A stretch of 64,000 nucleotides of DNA from CAIWHR01 sp963713275 (GCA_963713275.1 CAVQLG010000024.1:53753-117752), one strand, 5' to 3'. Positions 45,554 through 53,882 are shown, counted from the stretch's first letter. Program-made: numbers and translations. Notes: generated by a model from the letters alone, not told the origin.

Positions 45554-45883
45554 CTATTTAATTCTTCTTGACGGCGACACACCGGCGCTTGGCACCGCAC
45601 CTTTGGGCTCCCCTCCTCGCTGTTGCGCTGCATGCCAGACCTGGAGGATTTCGATGGCTTCTCGGCGGATGCGGTACGAGACGAGATAGTGCTCGTGAAC
45701 TACGAGCTCGCGGATGTCGGTTCGCTCGCTTGCCCGGCCAAGGAAGGGAAACTCAAAGAGGTGGCTCGTCTTCTCCCGGATCGCCTGGACGAGCTCATGG
45801 GCGGCCTGTGGGTTGTCCTGCGCGATGTAGGCGGCAATGCGGTCAAGATCACCGAGGGCGCGCCGGAGCCACCTAAGCTCCAT
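45554..45883 (-). CDS. parE: ParE/RelE-fold toxin
   Basis: The 109-aa product MELRWLRRALGDLDRIAAYI is a typical ParE start, followed by LFEFPFLGRASERTDIRELV and YRIRREAIEILQVWHAAQQR. The family normally ends at HAAQQR; a 15-residue tail follows here, possibly from the adjoining repeat. It overlaps the antitoxin by 11 bp. Confidence 0.85.
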   Translation of the reverse strand: MELRWLRRALGDLDRIAAYIAQDNPQAAHELVQAIREKTSHLFEFPFLGRASERTDIRELVVHEHYLVSYRIRREAIEILQVWHAAQQRGGEPKGAVPSAGVSPSRRIK

Positions 45884-46115
45884 ACTTCGAGAAAACCGCA
45901 GCTACCTCAACGGGCGAGGCGAAATCACCGGCGTCAGCCTGTCTAACGGCCTCTTCCAGGTCTTCAAGTTGCGGGATGCGCCAGGCCAGGTATTCATCCA
46001 CCGCTATCGTCGCAACATAGGACATGGAGCGGCCGCTGAGCTTGGCGTAGCGGTCGAGCTTCGCCTTGAGCTCGTCCGATACCCGCATGGTCATGGTGTT
46101 CTGCTTGGTAGCCAT
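45873..46115 (-). CDS. Ribbon-helix-helix antitoxin of the ParE pair
   Basis: The 80-aa product MATKQNTMTMRVSDELKAKL continues DRYAKLSGRSMSYVATIAVD, a RelB/ParD-like DNA-binding fold, and ends with an acidic toxin-binding tail. I choose the ATG at 46113-46115. A promoter and palindromic operator lie directly upstream. Confidence 0.85.
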   Translation of the reverse strand: MATKQNTMTMRVSDELKAKLDRYAKLSGRSMSYVATIAVDEYLAWRIPQLEDLEEAVRQADAGDFASPVEVAAVFSKYGA

Positions 46116-46128
46116 GGTCATACTCGTG

Positions 46129-46176
46129 TGACAAGTGATTACATTGTCAGAATAGCACGACACTCTCCCCTGTCAA
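46129..46176 (-). promoter_or_regulatory. Promoter and operator of the ParE pair
   Basis: On the minus strand TTGACA (46171-46176) and TATTCT (46149-46154) are 16 bp apart. Immediately downstream TGACAA-N9-TTGTCA (46129-46149) is a perfect 21-bp interrupted palindrome. Confidence 0.7.
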
Positions 46177-46234
46177 GGCACGGTGGGAGGTGCTTGACCC
46201 AGGCTGGAGGAAAAATAGGGTAGTAGCGAGTTGT

Positions 46235-46324
46235 GGGGTCAGGTCTTGACATGACACATTCGTGGGCTATTGTCGTGGACGAGGCAATACCCGATCGTCG
46301 CAACTGTGCATCATGCAAAGCCCC
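46235..46324. repeat. GGTC element, copy 13
   Basis: Same type and wear as 41248. It begins the duplicated vapC block that IS21 later split. Confidence 0.85.
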
Positions 46325-46367
46325 CCTCTTGGATGGCCCCGACTCCCTTCTCCCGCCTGCGCGCCCG

Positions 46368-46404
46368 GCCTCAAAGCACCACGACGCGACACTTCTCGAC
46401 GCCA
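46368..46404 (-). pseudogene. VapC relic, 3' end left of IS21
   Basis: Holds the last dozen codons of the vapC copy whose remainder is at 49784. It ends in ACGCCA (46399-46404), the target site. Confidence 0.65.
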
Positions 46405-46557
46405 TGTCGGCGCCGGCGTGAAACTGGTGCGAATCGGCCGACGTGAAACTGGTGTGCGGTAAGGTCGGTGCGGTGTTCTTTTACGCCCGGTTGCTGGACG
46501 TGCCGAAGCCGCCGGTGCCGTGGGGCAGCGGCGGCGGGAGGCGGGAGGTGACGAGGG

Positions 46558-47304
46558 TCAGTCTTCGGCTTGTTCGCGCATGCGGTAGGAACGTCCTTCG
46601 ATGACGACGGTCTCGGCGTGGTGGAGCAGGCGGTCGAGCAGCGCGGAGGTGAGGGTGCTGTCGTTGTGGAAGATCTGCGGCCAGGTCTTGTACGCGCGAT
46701 TCGAAGTGATGATCGTGGCGCCGTGCTCGTAACGCTGGCTGATGACCTGGAACAGGGCGTCGGCGCCGAACTGGTCGATCGGGAGATAGCCGAGCTCGTC
46801 GATGACGACGATGCTGGGTTTGAGCAAGCGGGTCATGACGCGCTTGGCGCCACCGACGGCCTGCGCGGCGGCGAAGGTGTTGACGATGTCGATGGCGCTG
46901 GTGAAGAGCGTGCTGTAGCCCTTCTGGCACGCGGTGTGGGCGAGTGCGGCGGCGAGATGTGTTTTGCCGACGCCGACGCCGCCGAGGAAGATGACGTTGC
47001 CGTGCTGGGGGACGAAGTCGAGGCGGAACAGGTGCTGGATCTGGGCGCGGTTGATTTTCTTCGGCCAACTCCAGTCGAAGCTGTCGAGGGTCTTGCCGGC
47101 GGGCAGGCGGGCGTGTTTGAGCCGGCGCGCAATGAGGGCGTCATCGCGGCGAGCGATCTCGCCGGCGACGAGTTGTTCGAGGTACTGGGGGTACGGCCAC
47201 TGCTGGCGCGCGGCCTCGGCCGCCAGGTCGGGGTAGTGCTGGGCGAAGTACGGCAACTGCAGGCGCGTCAGGTGCTGGGACAGGGTGGGGTCAACGGGCG
47301 TCAT
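46558..47304 (-). CDS. istB: IS21 ATPase helper IstB
   Basis: AAA+ ATPase that selects target DNA and stimulates IstA. The 248-aa product has Walker A in IFLGGVGVGKTHLAAALA near residue 110, Walker B in IVVIDELGYLP, and the sensor region TIITSNRAYKTW. It overlaps the istA stop by 4 bp. Confidence 0.93.
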   Translation of the reverse strand: MTPVDPTLSQHLTRLQLPYFAQHYPDLAAEAARQQWPYPQYLEQLVAGEIARRDDALIARRLKHARLPAGKTLDSFDWSWPKKINRAQIQHLFRLDFVPQHGNVIFLGGVGVGKTHLAAALAHTACQKGYSTLFTSAIDIVNTFAAAQAVGGAKRVMTRLLKPSIVVIDELGYLPIDQFGADALFQVISQRYEHGATIITSNRAYKTWPQIFHNDSTLTSALLDRLLHHAETVVIEGRSYRMREQAED

Positions 47305-48773
47305 GGCTGGGCAGGGTCCAGGGTGGGGGTGGTATAGGCCGCCAGATCGGCGGGAGGGAGTTCGAGGTCGAGCACGTCCTGGCGACGCAACAGGTGCAAC
47401 GGGCTGGGGTCGGGCAATTGCCGGCGCCGGGCCTCGACCAAGTGGGCGATGTAGTCGCTGCTGAAGGCGTCGAAGGCGAGAGCGTCACGGAGGGCGTCGG
47501 CGACGGCGGTGTCGCCGTGGATGTCGGCCAGGGCCACGATCTTGCGGACGTGGGTCAGGGCGTGGCCACGCCGCTCCTGCAAGCCGGCGTAGTACTTGGT
47601 GGCCTCCGGGGATAGGGCGAGGAAGCGCTTGAGCACCTGCGCGTCGCGGGCATGCCGGCGTTGCGCCACCAGGGCCTTGGCGTGATCGGGGTCTTCGCAA
47701 TCGAGGTGCCGCTCGTAGGAGCGGACATGGCGAGCGACCAGTTCGTCGTCGCGGTACAGGCACAGCCGATCGGGATAGGCTTTCAGGGTCAGTTGGCAGC
47801 CGGCGAAGCGGGCGGGCACCGAGTAGCGGTTGGCGTCGAAGGTGACCCGGAACTGGCGATTGGCGCGCACCGGCAGGACGCGGCCGACATCGAAGGGCCG
47901 GGGATTGACCGGCTGCAGGTGGGCGCGTTCCTCCGCCCACAGGTCGACCGGCCGGCGGTGCGTTTCGCGGTGCAGGCGGACGTTGGCCACGGTTTCGAGC
48001 CAGACCGTCGCCGCCGGGTTGAGGGCGGCGAAGGCGGGCAACTCCAAGCCGGTGAGGAAGTTGCCTTTGACATAGCCGACGCCACGCTCCACGCGCCCCT
48101 TTTCGTTACCGGCGCGGGGCGCACAGGCGACGACTTCGAAACCGTAATGGCGGGCGAAGTCGAGATAGCGCGGGTTGAACTGCGCGGGTTCGCCGCGGAC
48201 ATGCCGCAACACCGCGCAGCGCAGGTTGTCGACCATCATCTTGTATGGCACGCCCAGGGCGTGGAAGGCGTTGACCTGGCAGGCGAGGAAGTGCTCCATC
48301 GTCTGCCCGAGCGTGAACTCGACGTACATCTGCCGGCTCCAGGCCAGCACCATGATGAAGAACGACAGCCGGCGGCGGGTGTTGCCGACGGCGATCGTGC
48401 CCCACTCGCCCCAGTCGGCCTGAGCGACTTCCCCGGGCGCAAAGGCGAGGGTCAGAAAGGCTGCGCGCGTGGGGGGACGGATGACGTGGACGTAGTCCTT
48501 GACGATGCTGATGCCGCCGGCGTAGCCCACCTCGCGCAAGCGCTGGAACACCTGCTGGGCGGTGAGGGCGTGCGCGTCGAGCCAGCCGACGATGCGGCCC
48601 TTGAACGGGTCGAGTTTGCTCGGTCGGTGCTGGGGTGCTCGTGGGGTGTACGGTCGTCCCCGCCAGTAGCGGACCGTCTTGACATCGAGGCCCAGGCTGG
48701 TCGCCAACTGCGCGGCGGTGAGGTGCTTGGTGGTGCCGTCGCGAATGGCGCACCAGGTCGCGTAATCGATCAT
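47301..48773 (-). CDS. istA: IS21 transposase IstA
   Basis: The 490-aa product MIDYATWCAIRDGTTKHLTA has an amino-terminal helix-turn-helix (LATSLGLDVKTVRYWRGRPY) and an rve-type DDE core: AQADWGEWGTI, MMVDNLRCAV and NEKGRVERGVGYVKGN carry the three acids. The start overlaps the upstream frame (ATGA), so I use 48773 rather than further upstream. Confidence 0.93.
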   Translation of the reverse strand: MIDYATWCAIRDGTTKHLTAAQLATSLGLDVKTVRYWRGRPYTPRAPQHRPSKLDPFKGRIVGWLDAHALTAQQVFQRLREVGYAGGISIVKDYVHVIRPPTRAAFLTLAFAPGEVAQADWGEWGTIAVGNTRRRLSFFIMVLAWSRQMYVEFTLGQTMEHFLACQVNAFHALGVPYKMMVDNLRCAVLRHVRGEPAQFNPRYLDFARHYGFEVVACAPRAGNEKGRVERGVGYVKGNFLTGLELPAFAALNPAATVWLETVANVRLHRETHRRPVDLWAEERAHLQPVNPRPFDVGRVLPVRANRQFRVTFDANRYSVPARFAGCQLTLKAYPDRLCLYRDDELVARHVRSYERHLDCEDPDHAKALVAQRRHARDAQVLKRFLALSPEATKYYAGLQERRGHALTHVRKIVALADIHGDTAVADALRDALAFDAFSSDYIAHLVEARRRQLPDPSPLHLLRRQDVLDLELPPADLAAYTTPTLDPAQP

Positions 48774-49135
48774 GGCCGGCGCTCCAGGGCCGCCCGCAGG
48801 CGGGCGCACCGCAGCGCTACCGGCACCACCTCGGGCAGGCTGAGGACTTGATAGAGCGGCGGCTGGTAGGCGACCAGATCGAGGCCGATCAGGGCGGTCC
48901 GGGCCCGCTGCAACCGGGGCGGGTCGAGGCGCAAGCGCCGGCCGAGCGAGGCGTCGGCGTAGTAGCTCAAGCCGTGCTGGTCGGCGACGGTGACCAGGAA
49001 CAGGTACAGCGCCCAGGCGTCGACCTCAGCCCGCTCGATGTAGTGCTCCTGGACCAGGCGGTGGTCGAGCCAACTAAAGTGCGCCGGCACGGTACGCAAC
49101 CGCTCCGGTACCAGGGTCCGTTTGCTGATCGTCAT
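48770..49135 (-). CDS. IS21 passenger protein, unknown function
   Basis: The 121-aa product MTISKRTLVPERLRTVPAHF continues WLDHRLVQEHYIERAEVDAW and LGRRLRLDPPRLQRARTALI, the latter a winged-helix-like pattern. Stop overlaps istA start. I do not know its role; similar frames accompany some IS21 elements. Confidence 0.65.
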   Translation of the reverse strand: MTISKRTLVPERLRTVPAHFSWLDHRLVQEHYIERAEVDAWALYLFLVTVADQHGLSYYADASLGRRLRLDPPRLQRARTALIGLDLVAYQPPLYQVLSLPEVVPVALRCARLRAALERRP

Positions 49136-49604
49136 GCCCCTCGCCTCCACAGATGTCCTGGCCCAGTTGTACCAACCGGACCACCGCCGAGGCGATGTCT
49201 TCTTGTAACGGCGAGCCGAAGAGATGAGCGATAAGTCCAACCAGAACAATCGGTTGGGCGTGCAAGACATCTTGTAACAGCGACCCCGGCGCAGCGTTAC
49301 AAGAGCTCTGCTCCGGCCCCCCCGGCGGGGTCTCGGCCACCGGCGTCGGCACTGCGCTGACCGGGGCCCGCCGCCGGCTATAGCCGGGATGCGCCGCCCG
49401 CCACGCCCGGACCCGGGCCACCGCCGGCGGACCGCGGTAATAGTCCCGGTTCTCCGGCTTCGCCAGCCACTGCGCCTGACTCGCCCGCTTGCTCGCCGCG
49501 CGACACTCCGGCGCCGCGCAATAGCGTTGATGCCGCGCGTTACGCGCGTCAGGAACAAACGCCTGCCCGCAGTGCTGACACCTCCGCCGCTCCCGCTTCC
49601 CCAT
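49074..49604 (-). CDS. IS21 passenger zinc-finger protein
   Basis: The 176-aa product MGKRERRRCQHCGQAFVPDA has a CxxC pair and then a H-YC-C cluster (RHQRYCAAPECRAASKRASQ), a zinc ribbon. The middle WLAKPENRDYYRGP is conserved in IS-linked homologues as I recall them. It overlaps the next frame by 62 bp. The 180 bp before it hold four CGAAGAA motifs and the element's terminal repeats. Confidence 0.65.
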   Translation of the reverse strand: MGKRERRRCQHCGQAFVPDARNARHQRYCAAPECRAASKRASQAQWLAKPENRDYYRGPPAVARVRAWRAAHPGYSRRRAPVSAVPTPVAETPPGGPEQSSCNAAPGSLLQDVLHAQPIVLVGLIAHLFGSPLQEDIASAVVRLVQLGQDICGGEGHDDQQTDPGTGAVAYRAGAL

Positions 49605-49783
49605 GTCGTGCCTCCCCTAGTGTCACGACAGGGGCTACCACACGACGCCCGAAGAACACCGAAGAAGCTTTCAGCCAGCGAAGAAAACTCAGCTTTGGAT
49701 CTCCTCCCCCCGAAGAAGATCTCTACCCCCCAAGACCAGTTTCAAGTCGGCCAACTCACACCGGTTTCAGGTCGGCCGCGACA

Positions 49784-50250
49784 ACGCCATCCACCGCGTC
49801 GCGCGAAACCACCGTGTCGCTGGTGACGAACCGGTCGCCGTGCGGAACGGTAAGTGCCCGCAGATAGACATCGGTGATCTGCCGTGGCCCGTGGATCCGC
49901 GCTGAATCCGCCACCTTCCCGTCAAGCAGTCTGATGCTGTCCGGCCAGAATTCGTGGAAGCCACCGGCACGTGGCTCGACGAGTCGTTCTACGACGGCAC
50001 GCACCGGCAACGCGTTCGGATAGCCCGGATGCGACATGACCCGCACGGAGCCATTCTCGGTGATGGGACACGAGGCCCCACCGCTGCGGGCGTGACTGCC
50101 ATACCACGTCGTCGGTCCGATCATGCAGCAAGTGATCCGCATCTGCGCCCGGCCACCGCCGCGCAAACCGATGCTGCGGCCGGAGTAATCGACGAACAGC
50201 TTCTCCCCAGCGCGCCGATGCTGGCGCGTCGACCGTTTCAGGCGCTTCGT
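49784..50250 (-). pseudogene. VapC relic with istA fusion, right of IS21
   Basis: Rest of the vapC copy, almost identical to 41404-41870 including the istA junction (RAGEKLFVDYSG). It is then cut by a GGTC element at 50263, where the first copy continues into istA. Confidence 0.65.
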
Positions 50251-50262
50251 GAACAAGCCCCC

Positions 50263-50367
50263 GGGGTCAGGTCTTGACATGACGCAAATCGATTGGCAAT
50301 GGAGGATTGGCGCATGGCCAATCGCCCCCCAAAGCCCCTGGGATACGTGATGTCAAGACCTGACCCC
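50263..50367. repeat. GGTC element, copy 14
   Basis: Both ends complete; near-identical to 44654. The RAYT relic begins 9 bp beyond its right end. Confidence 0.9.
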
Positions 50368-50376
50368 GCGCCTGCT

Positions 50377-50466
50377 GTGATTCGCCCTCTCCGACTTGAG
50401 TTCGCCGGTGCGCTCTACCACGTGACGTCGCGCGGCGACAGGCGCGAGGACATCTTCAAGGGGCGG
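50377..50466 (+). pseudogene. REP-associated tyrosine transposase (RAYT) amino-terminal relic
   Basis: GTG start, then IRPLRLEFAGALYHVTSRGD and RREDIFK: the highly conserved start of Y1_Tnp/RAYT proteins, including the HVT motif. After about 30 codons it runs into the 3' end of a vapC on the other strand. RAYTs mobilise or maintain REPIN elements, so this may be the dead source of the GGTC family. Confidence 0.7.
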
Positions 50467-50883
50467 CTACGCAGGGACGATGTCGAAGCCCGCTTGCTGG
50501 AAGTGGCGGTCCAGCGTCAGTGCCTGGCGGATGCGCAGTTCCTTCATCAGGGCGAAACTCGTGCAGTCGGTGAAGGAGAAGGTCTTGTCGGACCACCGGA
50601 AGAACCAGTTGCGCGCGCGCTCGCAGCGCTGAGCGTCGACCCACTCCCAGCGCAAGCGGCGGCTCCCTTCAACCTGATTCCACCAACCTTCGGCCGCCTG
50701 CAGTCCCAAGCGCACCCGCAACAGTGTAAGCGTTTCGTCCAGCACATAGTCGCTGCTGACGAGTAACCCGCCGCTCTCCAGCCACTGGTCGCGTGCCGCG
50801 CATGTGCGCGCATGGTCCGAATCTGCGGCATCGGCCTGGGCGATCCAACCGGCGGTGTCCACGAACAGCAGCTTAGGCCTCAT
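50467..50883 (-). CDS. vapC: VapC-type PIN toxin
   Basis: The 138-aa product MRPKLLFVDTAGWIAQADAA has the first PIN aspartate in FVDTAGW, then SDYVLDETLTLLRVRLG, and FSFTDCTSFALM with the last acids. This is the PIN group in which DTxxW and TDC are typical. It overlaps its antitoxin by 4 bp and looks whole. Confidence 0.87.
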   Translation of the reverse strand: MRPKLLFVDTAGWIAQADAADSDHARTCAARDQWLESGGLLVSSDYVLDETLTLLRVRLGLQAAEGWWNQVEGSRRLRWEWVDAQRCERARNWFFRWSDKTFSFTDCTSFALMKELRIRQALTLDRHFQQAGFDIVPA

Positions 50884-51137
50884 CTGCGACTGGCCCCATA
50901 GAGCACAGCATCATGCTCGGAGGCACTCAATCCGTCGTTGGAGCGGCCCACTGCCCCTGCCCCGTAGAGCGAGTCCTCTGCTGGCGGTCCGAGCGGTTGC
51001 TCGGCGGCTTCGATAGGAACCAGGCGGCATACCGCCTGGCTGCGATAGATGACAGTTATGCGCTCGCCCTTGCGCACGCGTTCCAGGGTCGCGGCGAGCT
51101 CGGCACGCAGGGTCTTGGCGTTGATGATGCTTTCCAC
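50880..51137 (-). CDS. Phd/YefM-family antitoxin
   Basis: The 85-aa product MESIINAKTLRAELAATLER continues VRKGERITVIYRSQAVCRLV, a Phd fold. The tail is longer and glycine-rich. It precedes vapC and has a palindrome upstream. Confidence 0.85.
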   Translation of the reverse strand: MESIINAKTLRAELAATLERVRKGERITVIYRSQAVCRLVPIEAAEQPLGPPAEDSLYGAGAVGRSNDGLSASEHDAVLYGASRR

Positions 51138-51150
51138 GGGTAGATCCGAA

Positions 51151-51175
51151 AGGTAAGTTTAACTCAAGTTAACCT
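51151..51175. promoter_or_regulatory. Operator candidate of the Phd-VapC pair
   Basis: Imperfect palindrome centred on GTTTAACTCAAGTTAAC, with outer AGGT and ACCT arms, 14 bp upstream of the start. Confidence 0.6.
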
Positions 51176-51224
51176 TTGTTCTCGGCGCTGTCAAGGGTCA
51201 ATTGGGTGGCACGGCAAATTTGTT

Positions 51225-51470
51225 CTAGGCCGCCCGTGCCCGGGGGTCGCGCCGGGAGTTCTCGGTCATGCGCAGGTAGTCGAAGACCAGGCGGGTGCGA
51301 AAGCAGAGTTTGCGGATCATTGCGGCGATCGACTGCCTGGGTTTCTGGAACGACTTCAAGACGCCCACCGCGAAGCGCCGCAGGCGACTGATGTTTTCCG
51401 GGCCGAAGCCAGCGGAGATCCGGCTGCGGTCCTCGTCGTAGTTCCAGTCGAGGAGGTAATCGAGAGCCGG
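51225..51470 (-). pseudogene. ISAs1/IS4-like transposase carboxy-terminal relic
   Basis: The frame DYLLDWNYDEDRSRISAGFG continues ISRLRRFAVGVLKSFQKPRQ and ends MTENSRRDPRARAA. This is the end of ISAs1-type transposases. Its front is cut exactly by the GGTC element at 51469. Confidence 0.6.
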
Positions 51471-51577
51471 GGTCTTGACATGATGCAAATCGATTGGCAA
51501 CGGAGGATTGGCGCATGGCCAATCGCCCCCCAAAAAGCCCCTGGGATACGTGATGTCAAGACCCCGCGCCTGACCCC
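51469..51577. repeat. GGTC element, copy 15
   Basis: Same type as 44654, with a deletion in the left end (GGGGTCTTGACATGATGC) and a duplicated right tip. Confidence 0.85.
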
Positions 51578-51832
51578 GCGACGCGGCCAGGTATTTGCTG
51601 GACGGCGAGAGCTTGAAGTCGGCGTGGCCGGATTGGCGAAAGAGGCGTCGGGGGCGACGGGGGCGACGGGGGCCGTAGCGGCCCACGCCGCCGCGGGCAT
51701 GGCGAGTACGCCGGCAGCCATTCCGGTCGACGGGACCAGGCAAGCAAGATGGAACGTCACGGGTTTCCGAAGGATGCAGGCGGCGCCGAGGCGCGCTGGA
51801 GTCACACACGGTGTGGTCCTGGATCGCAGCAT
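51578..51832 (-). pseudogene. Relic of a secreted protein (signal peptide only)
   Basis: The minus frame LRKPVTFHLACLVPSTGMAA continues GVLAMPAAAWA, a Sec-type signal peptide, then a P/A-rich linker, and breaks at the GGTC element. I cannot name the protein. Confidence 0.35.
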
Positions 51833-51935
51833 CGGGGGCCGGCCGTTCGAGATCGCTGCGAATCAAGGCCTTGCAGCGCCGAAGCACGGCAAAGGAGCCG
51901 ACGCCGAATCGCAGCTTTTCTGCTACTCTGAACCC

Positions 51936-52226
51936 ATGAAGACCACCGTGACAATGACGGCCCGAGGCGTCATCACCCTCCCGGCCAAACTGCGACACGC
52001 GCTCGGCCTCAAGGCCGACGACCAATTGATCGCCGAACCGACGGCCGACGGCCTGCTGCTGCGCCCTGCGGTCACCCTGCCGATCGAAATGTACACGCCA
52101 GAGCGCGTACGCGAGTTCGACGCGGCGGAGGCGGATCTCGCCGCGCTTCTTGCCAAGTCCACCACGCCGACGGCGCCGACCCCCAAGCCGAAGCAGCGCC
52201 GGCCACGGGCGCCTCGCCGGCCGTAG
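51936..52226 (+). CDS. AbrB/MazE-type antitoxin
   Basis: The 96-aa product MKTTVTMTARGVITLPAKLR continues HALGLKADDQLIAEPTADGL, a swapped-hairpin DNA-binding domain, with a basic proline-rich tail. It lies 15 bp before a PIN toxin. TACTCT 14 bp upstream may be the -10, which would make a short leader. Confidence 0.82.
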   Translation: MKTTVTMTARGVITLPAKLRHALGLKADDQLIAEPTADGLLLRPAVTLPIEMYTPERVREFDAAEADLAALLAKSTTPTAPTPKPKQRRPRAPRRP

Positions 52227-52241
52227 GACGGCAGCGCCCCA

Positions 52242-52661
52242 ATGCGCGTATTCCTGGACGCGAACATCCTGTTCTCGGCCGCCAAGTCCGACGGTGCGGT
52301 CCGGCAACTGCTGACCCGGCTTGCGTCGGAAGGACACGAGTGCATGACCGACACGTACGTGCTCGCCGAGGCTCGCAGGAACCTGCTGACGAAAGAGACG
52401 GCCGCCATGTCCGCGCTCGATGCACTCCTGCAGTGGATCCCGATTCATCGAGTGCCGTCGCGATCCGCACCAATCTCGGAGATCTCCTGGCTGCGGGACA
52501 CGGATCAACCGGTTCTCGCGGCGGCCATTCGCTTGCGCTGCAATGTGCTGCTCACCGGCGACCGAACGCATTTCGGCGCGGGCTACGGGCAGACCTTTGG
52601 CGGTGTCACCGTGCATTCGCAGTGTTGGGCACATAGCGCTGCGCCCCCTCATCCGGCGTAG
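52242..52661 (+). CDS. PIN-domain toxin (VapC-like)
   Basis: The 139-aa product MRVFLDANILFSAAKSDGAV has the first PIN aspartate in FLDAN, then TDTYVLAEARRNLL, DTDQPVLAAAI and LLTGDRTHFG with the later acids. It follows an AbrB-type antitoxin. Confidence 0.82.
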   Translation: MRVFLDANILFSAAKSDGAVRQLLTRLASEGHECMTDTYVLAEARRNLLTKETAAMSALDALLQWIPIHRVPSRSAPISEISWLRDTDQPVLAAAIRLRCNVLLTGDRTHFGAGYGQTFGGVTVHSQCWAHSAAPPHPA

Positions 52662-52691
52662 AATCGACGCATCATCTGGAGGTCTCGAAAG

Positions 52692-52916
52692 ATGGAAACC
52701 CTGCTGGAACGCCTGGAAGCGCAAGCACTAACGCTGACGCCCGGAGAGCGGGCAGCTCTCGCACAGCGTTTACTTGCCAGCCTCGACAAAGATGTCGAGA
52801 TCGAGGAGGCGTGGGCTGACGAGGTCGAACGGCGCATCGCAGAGGTTGAAAGCGGAGCGGTCAGTGTCATTCCGATCGCGGAGGCACTGGCGGGTGTTCG
52901 TGCTGCCTTGAAGTGA
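52692..52916 (+). CDS. Addiction-module antitoxin (RelB/Phd-like component)
   Basis: The 74-aa product METLLERLEAQALTLTPGER continues ALAQRLLASLDKDVEIEEAW and ends with an amphipathic helix, the pattern of the TIGR02574 addiction-module family. It overlaps the toxin by 4 bp. Ribosome site TGGAGG. Confidence 0.84.
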   Translation: METLLERLEAQALTLTPGERAALAQRLLASLDKDVEIEEAWADEVERRIAEVESGAVSVIPIAEALAGVRAALK

Positions 52917-53206
52917 AACTGGTCATCCTTCCGCTCGCGGTTGGCGAGTTGAACGATGCAGCTGCCTTCTATGTTGCGAGCGCAAATGTCGAACTCGGCT
53001 CGGCGTTCGTTGCCGAGTTCGATAGAGCGGCAAGCGAAATCCTCGCGAATCCGCAAATTGGCCCGGTCTTCCGGGGAACTCGGCGCCGGCATCTTCTTCG
53101 CAGATTTCCGTACTCGATCATCTATCAAGTTGCGTCCGACGAAATCCGCATTGTGGCGGTCGCCCATCAGCGGCGCCGCCCTGCATATTTGGCGGGTCGG
53201 AAATAG
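52913..53206 (+). CDS. ParE/RelE-fold toxin
   Basis: The 97-aa product (GTG start) KLVILPLAVGELNDAAAFYV has the RelE/ParE layout, with RGTRRRHLLRRFPYSIIYQV and IVAVAHQRRRPAYLAGRK, the usual H-R-RRP-YW-R end. The pair looks intact. Confidence 0.85.
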   Translation: MKLVILPLAVGELNDAAAFYVASANVELGSAFVAEFDRAASEILANPQIGPVFRGTRRRHLLRRFPYSIIYQVASDEIRIVAVAHQRRRPAYLAGRK

Positions 53207-53207
53207 C

Positions 53208-53460
53208 GTTCTGCAGCGCATTCTGAACGCTCTTCAACAGATCTTGAAATGCGCGATCATTCACGGTCCAACTCCTCGTTCAGGATCTCGACCAGCCGCT
53301 TCCCCTGCGCAGCCGTCAAGTCGCCCGGTTCGGTCTTCGAATCGGCGAATCCCAGGTAGCAGCGGTCCCGAGCCGGTACACGCGAGCCGTCCAGAAATGG
53401 GGGATGACGCGTCAGCCGCCGCGATTCCCCCTGTCGCTGATCCTGTCGCTGATCGCCGCC
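53208..53460 (-). pseudogene. NadS/HigB relic
   Basis: An antitoxin start, NDRAFQDLLKSVQNALQNA (53208-53262), overlapping a toxin end, CYLGFADSKTEPGDLTAAQG (about 53257-53370). Further up, a tandem CCTGTCGCTGAT pair near 53431 shifts frame. Third copy of the pair at 39074 and 55032. Confidence 0.5.
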
Positions 53461-53591
53461 TGAACTCATCATCCGTGGGTAGCACAAGTCTTCTGGCTAA
53501 GCTCCTGCTGGCCGACCTCATTGACGTCGCGGGAGCTCTGGTGTTACCTTTGTGACACCTTATCCGAGTTTGCCTTGCGGCGGATCACCCG

Positions 53592-53873
53592 ATGCCATCG
53601 TCGACCACGCTCAAGCTCCCCGAGTCGCTCAAGTCCCGGATTGCCGAACTGGCACGGGCGGCAGGCCAATCGCCGCACGCGTTCATGGTCGAAGCGATTT
53701 CGGTGCAGACGGCATTGGCGGAACGACGCGCGGAGTTTCTCGCGTCCGCCCAGGCGGCGGAACGAGATGTCGAGCAATACGGCCTCGTCTACGACGCGAA
53801 CGAAGTGCTGAGCTACATGGATGCCAAGCTCTCCGGCCGGAAGTCAGTTGCACCCAAAGCGCGCAAGCTGTAG
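53592..53873 (+). CDS. Ribbon-helix-helix antitoxin
   Basis: The 93-aa product MPSSTTLKLPESLKSRIAEL continues ARAAGQSPHAFMVEAISVQT, a CopG-like DNA-binding fold, then a helical tail. It lies 9 bp before a ParE-like toxin. Confidence 0.84.
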   Translation: MPSSTTLKLPESLKSRIAELARAAGQSPHAFMVEAISVQTALAERRAEFLASAQAAERDVEQYGLVYDANEVLSYMDAKLSGRKSVAPKARKL

Positions 53874-53882
53874 GGCGACGAA

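Larger units (their letters stand above)
46405..49783 (-). mobile_element. IS21-family insertion sequence, complete
   Basis: 3379 bp, TG...CA ends. Left TGTCGGCGCCGGCGTGAAAC and reversed right TGTCGCGGCCGACCTGAAAC align over nearly 50 bp. ACGCCA flanks both sides (46399-46404, 49784-49789), a 6-bp target duplication. Inside are two passenger frames, istA and istB, all overlapping. Confidence 0.9.

Noticed and set aside
51225..52724. 499-codon minus-strand frame across 51225-52724
   Set aside because: Only its last 80 residues are real (ISAs1 relic); the rest lies antisense to an intact AbrB/PIN pair.
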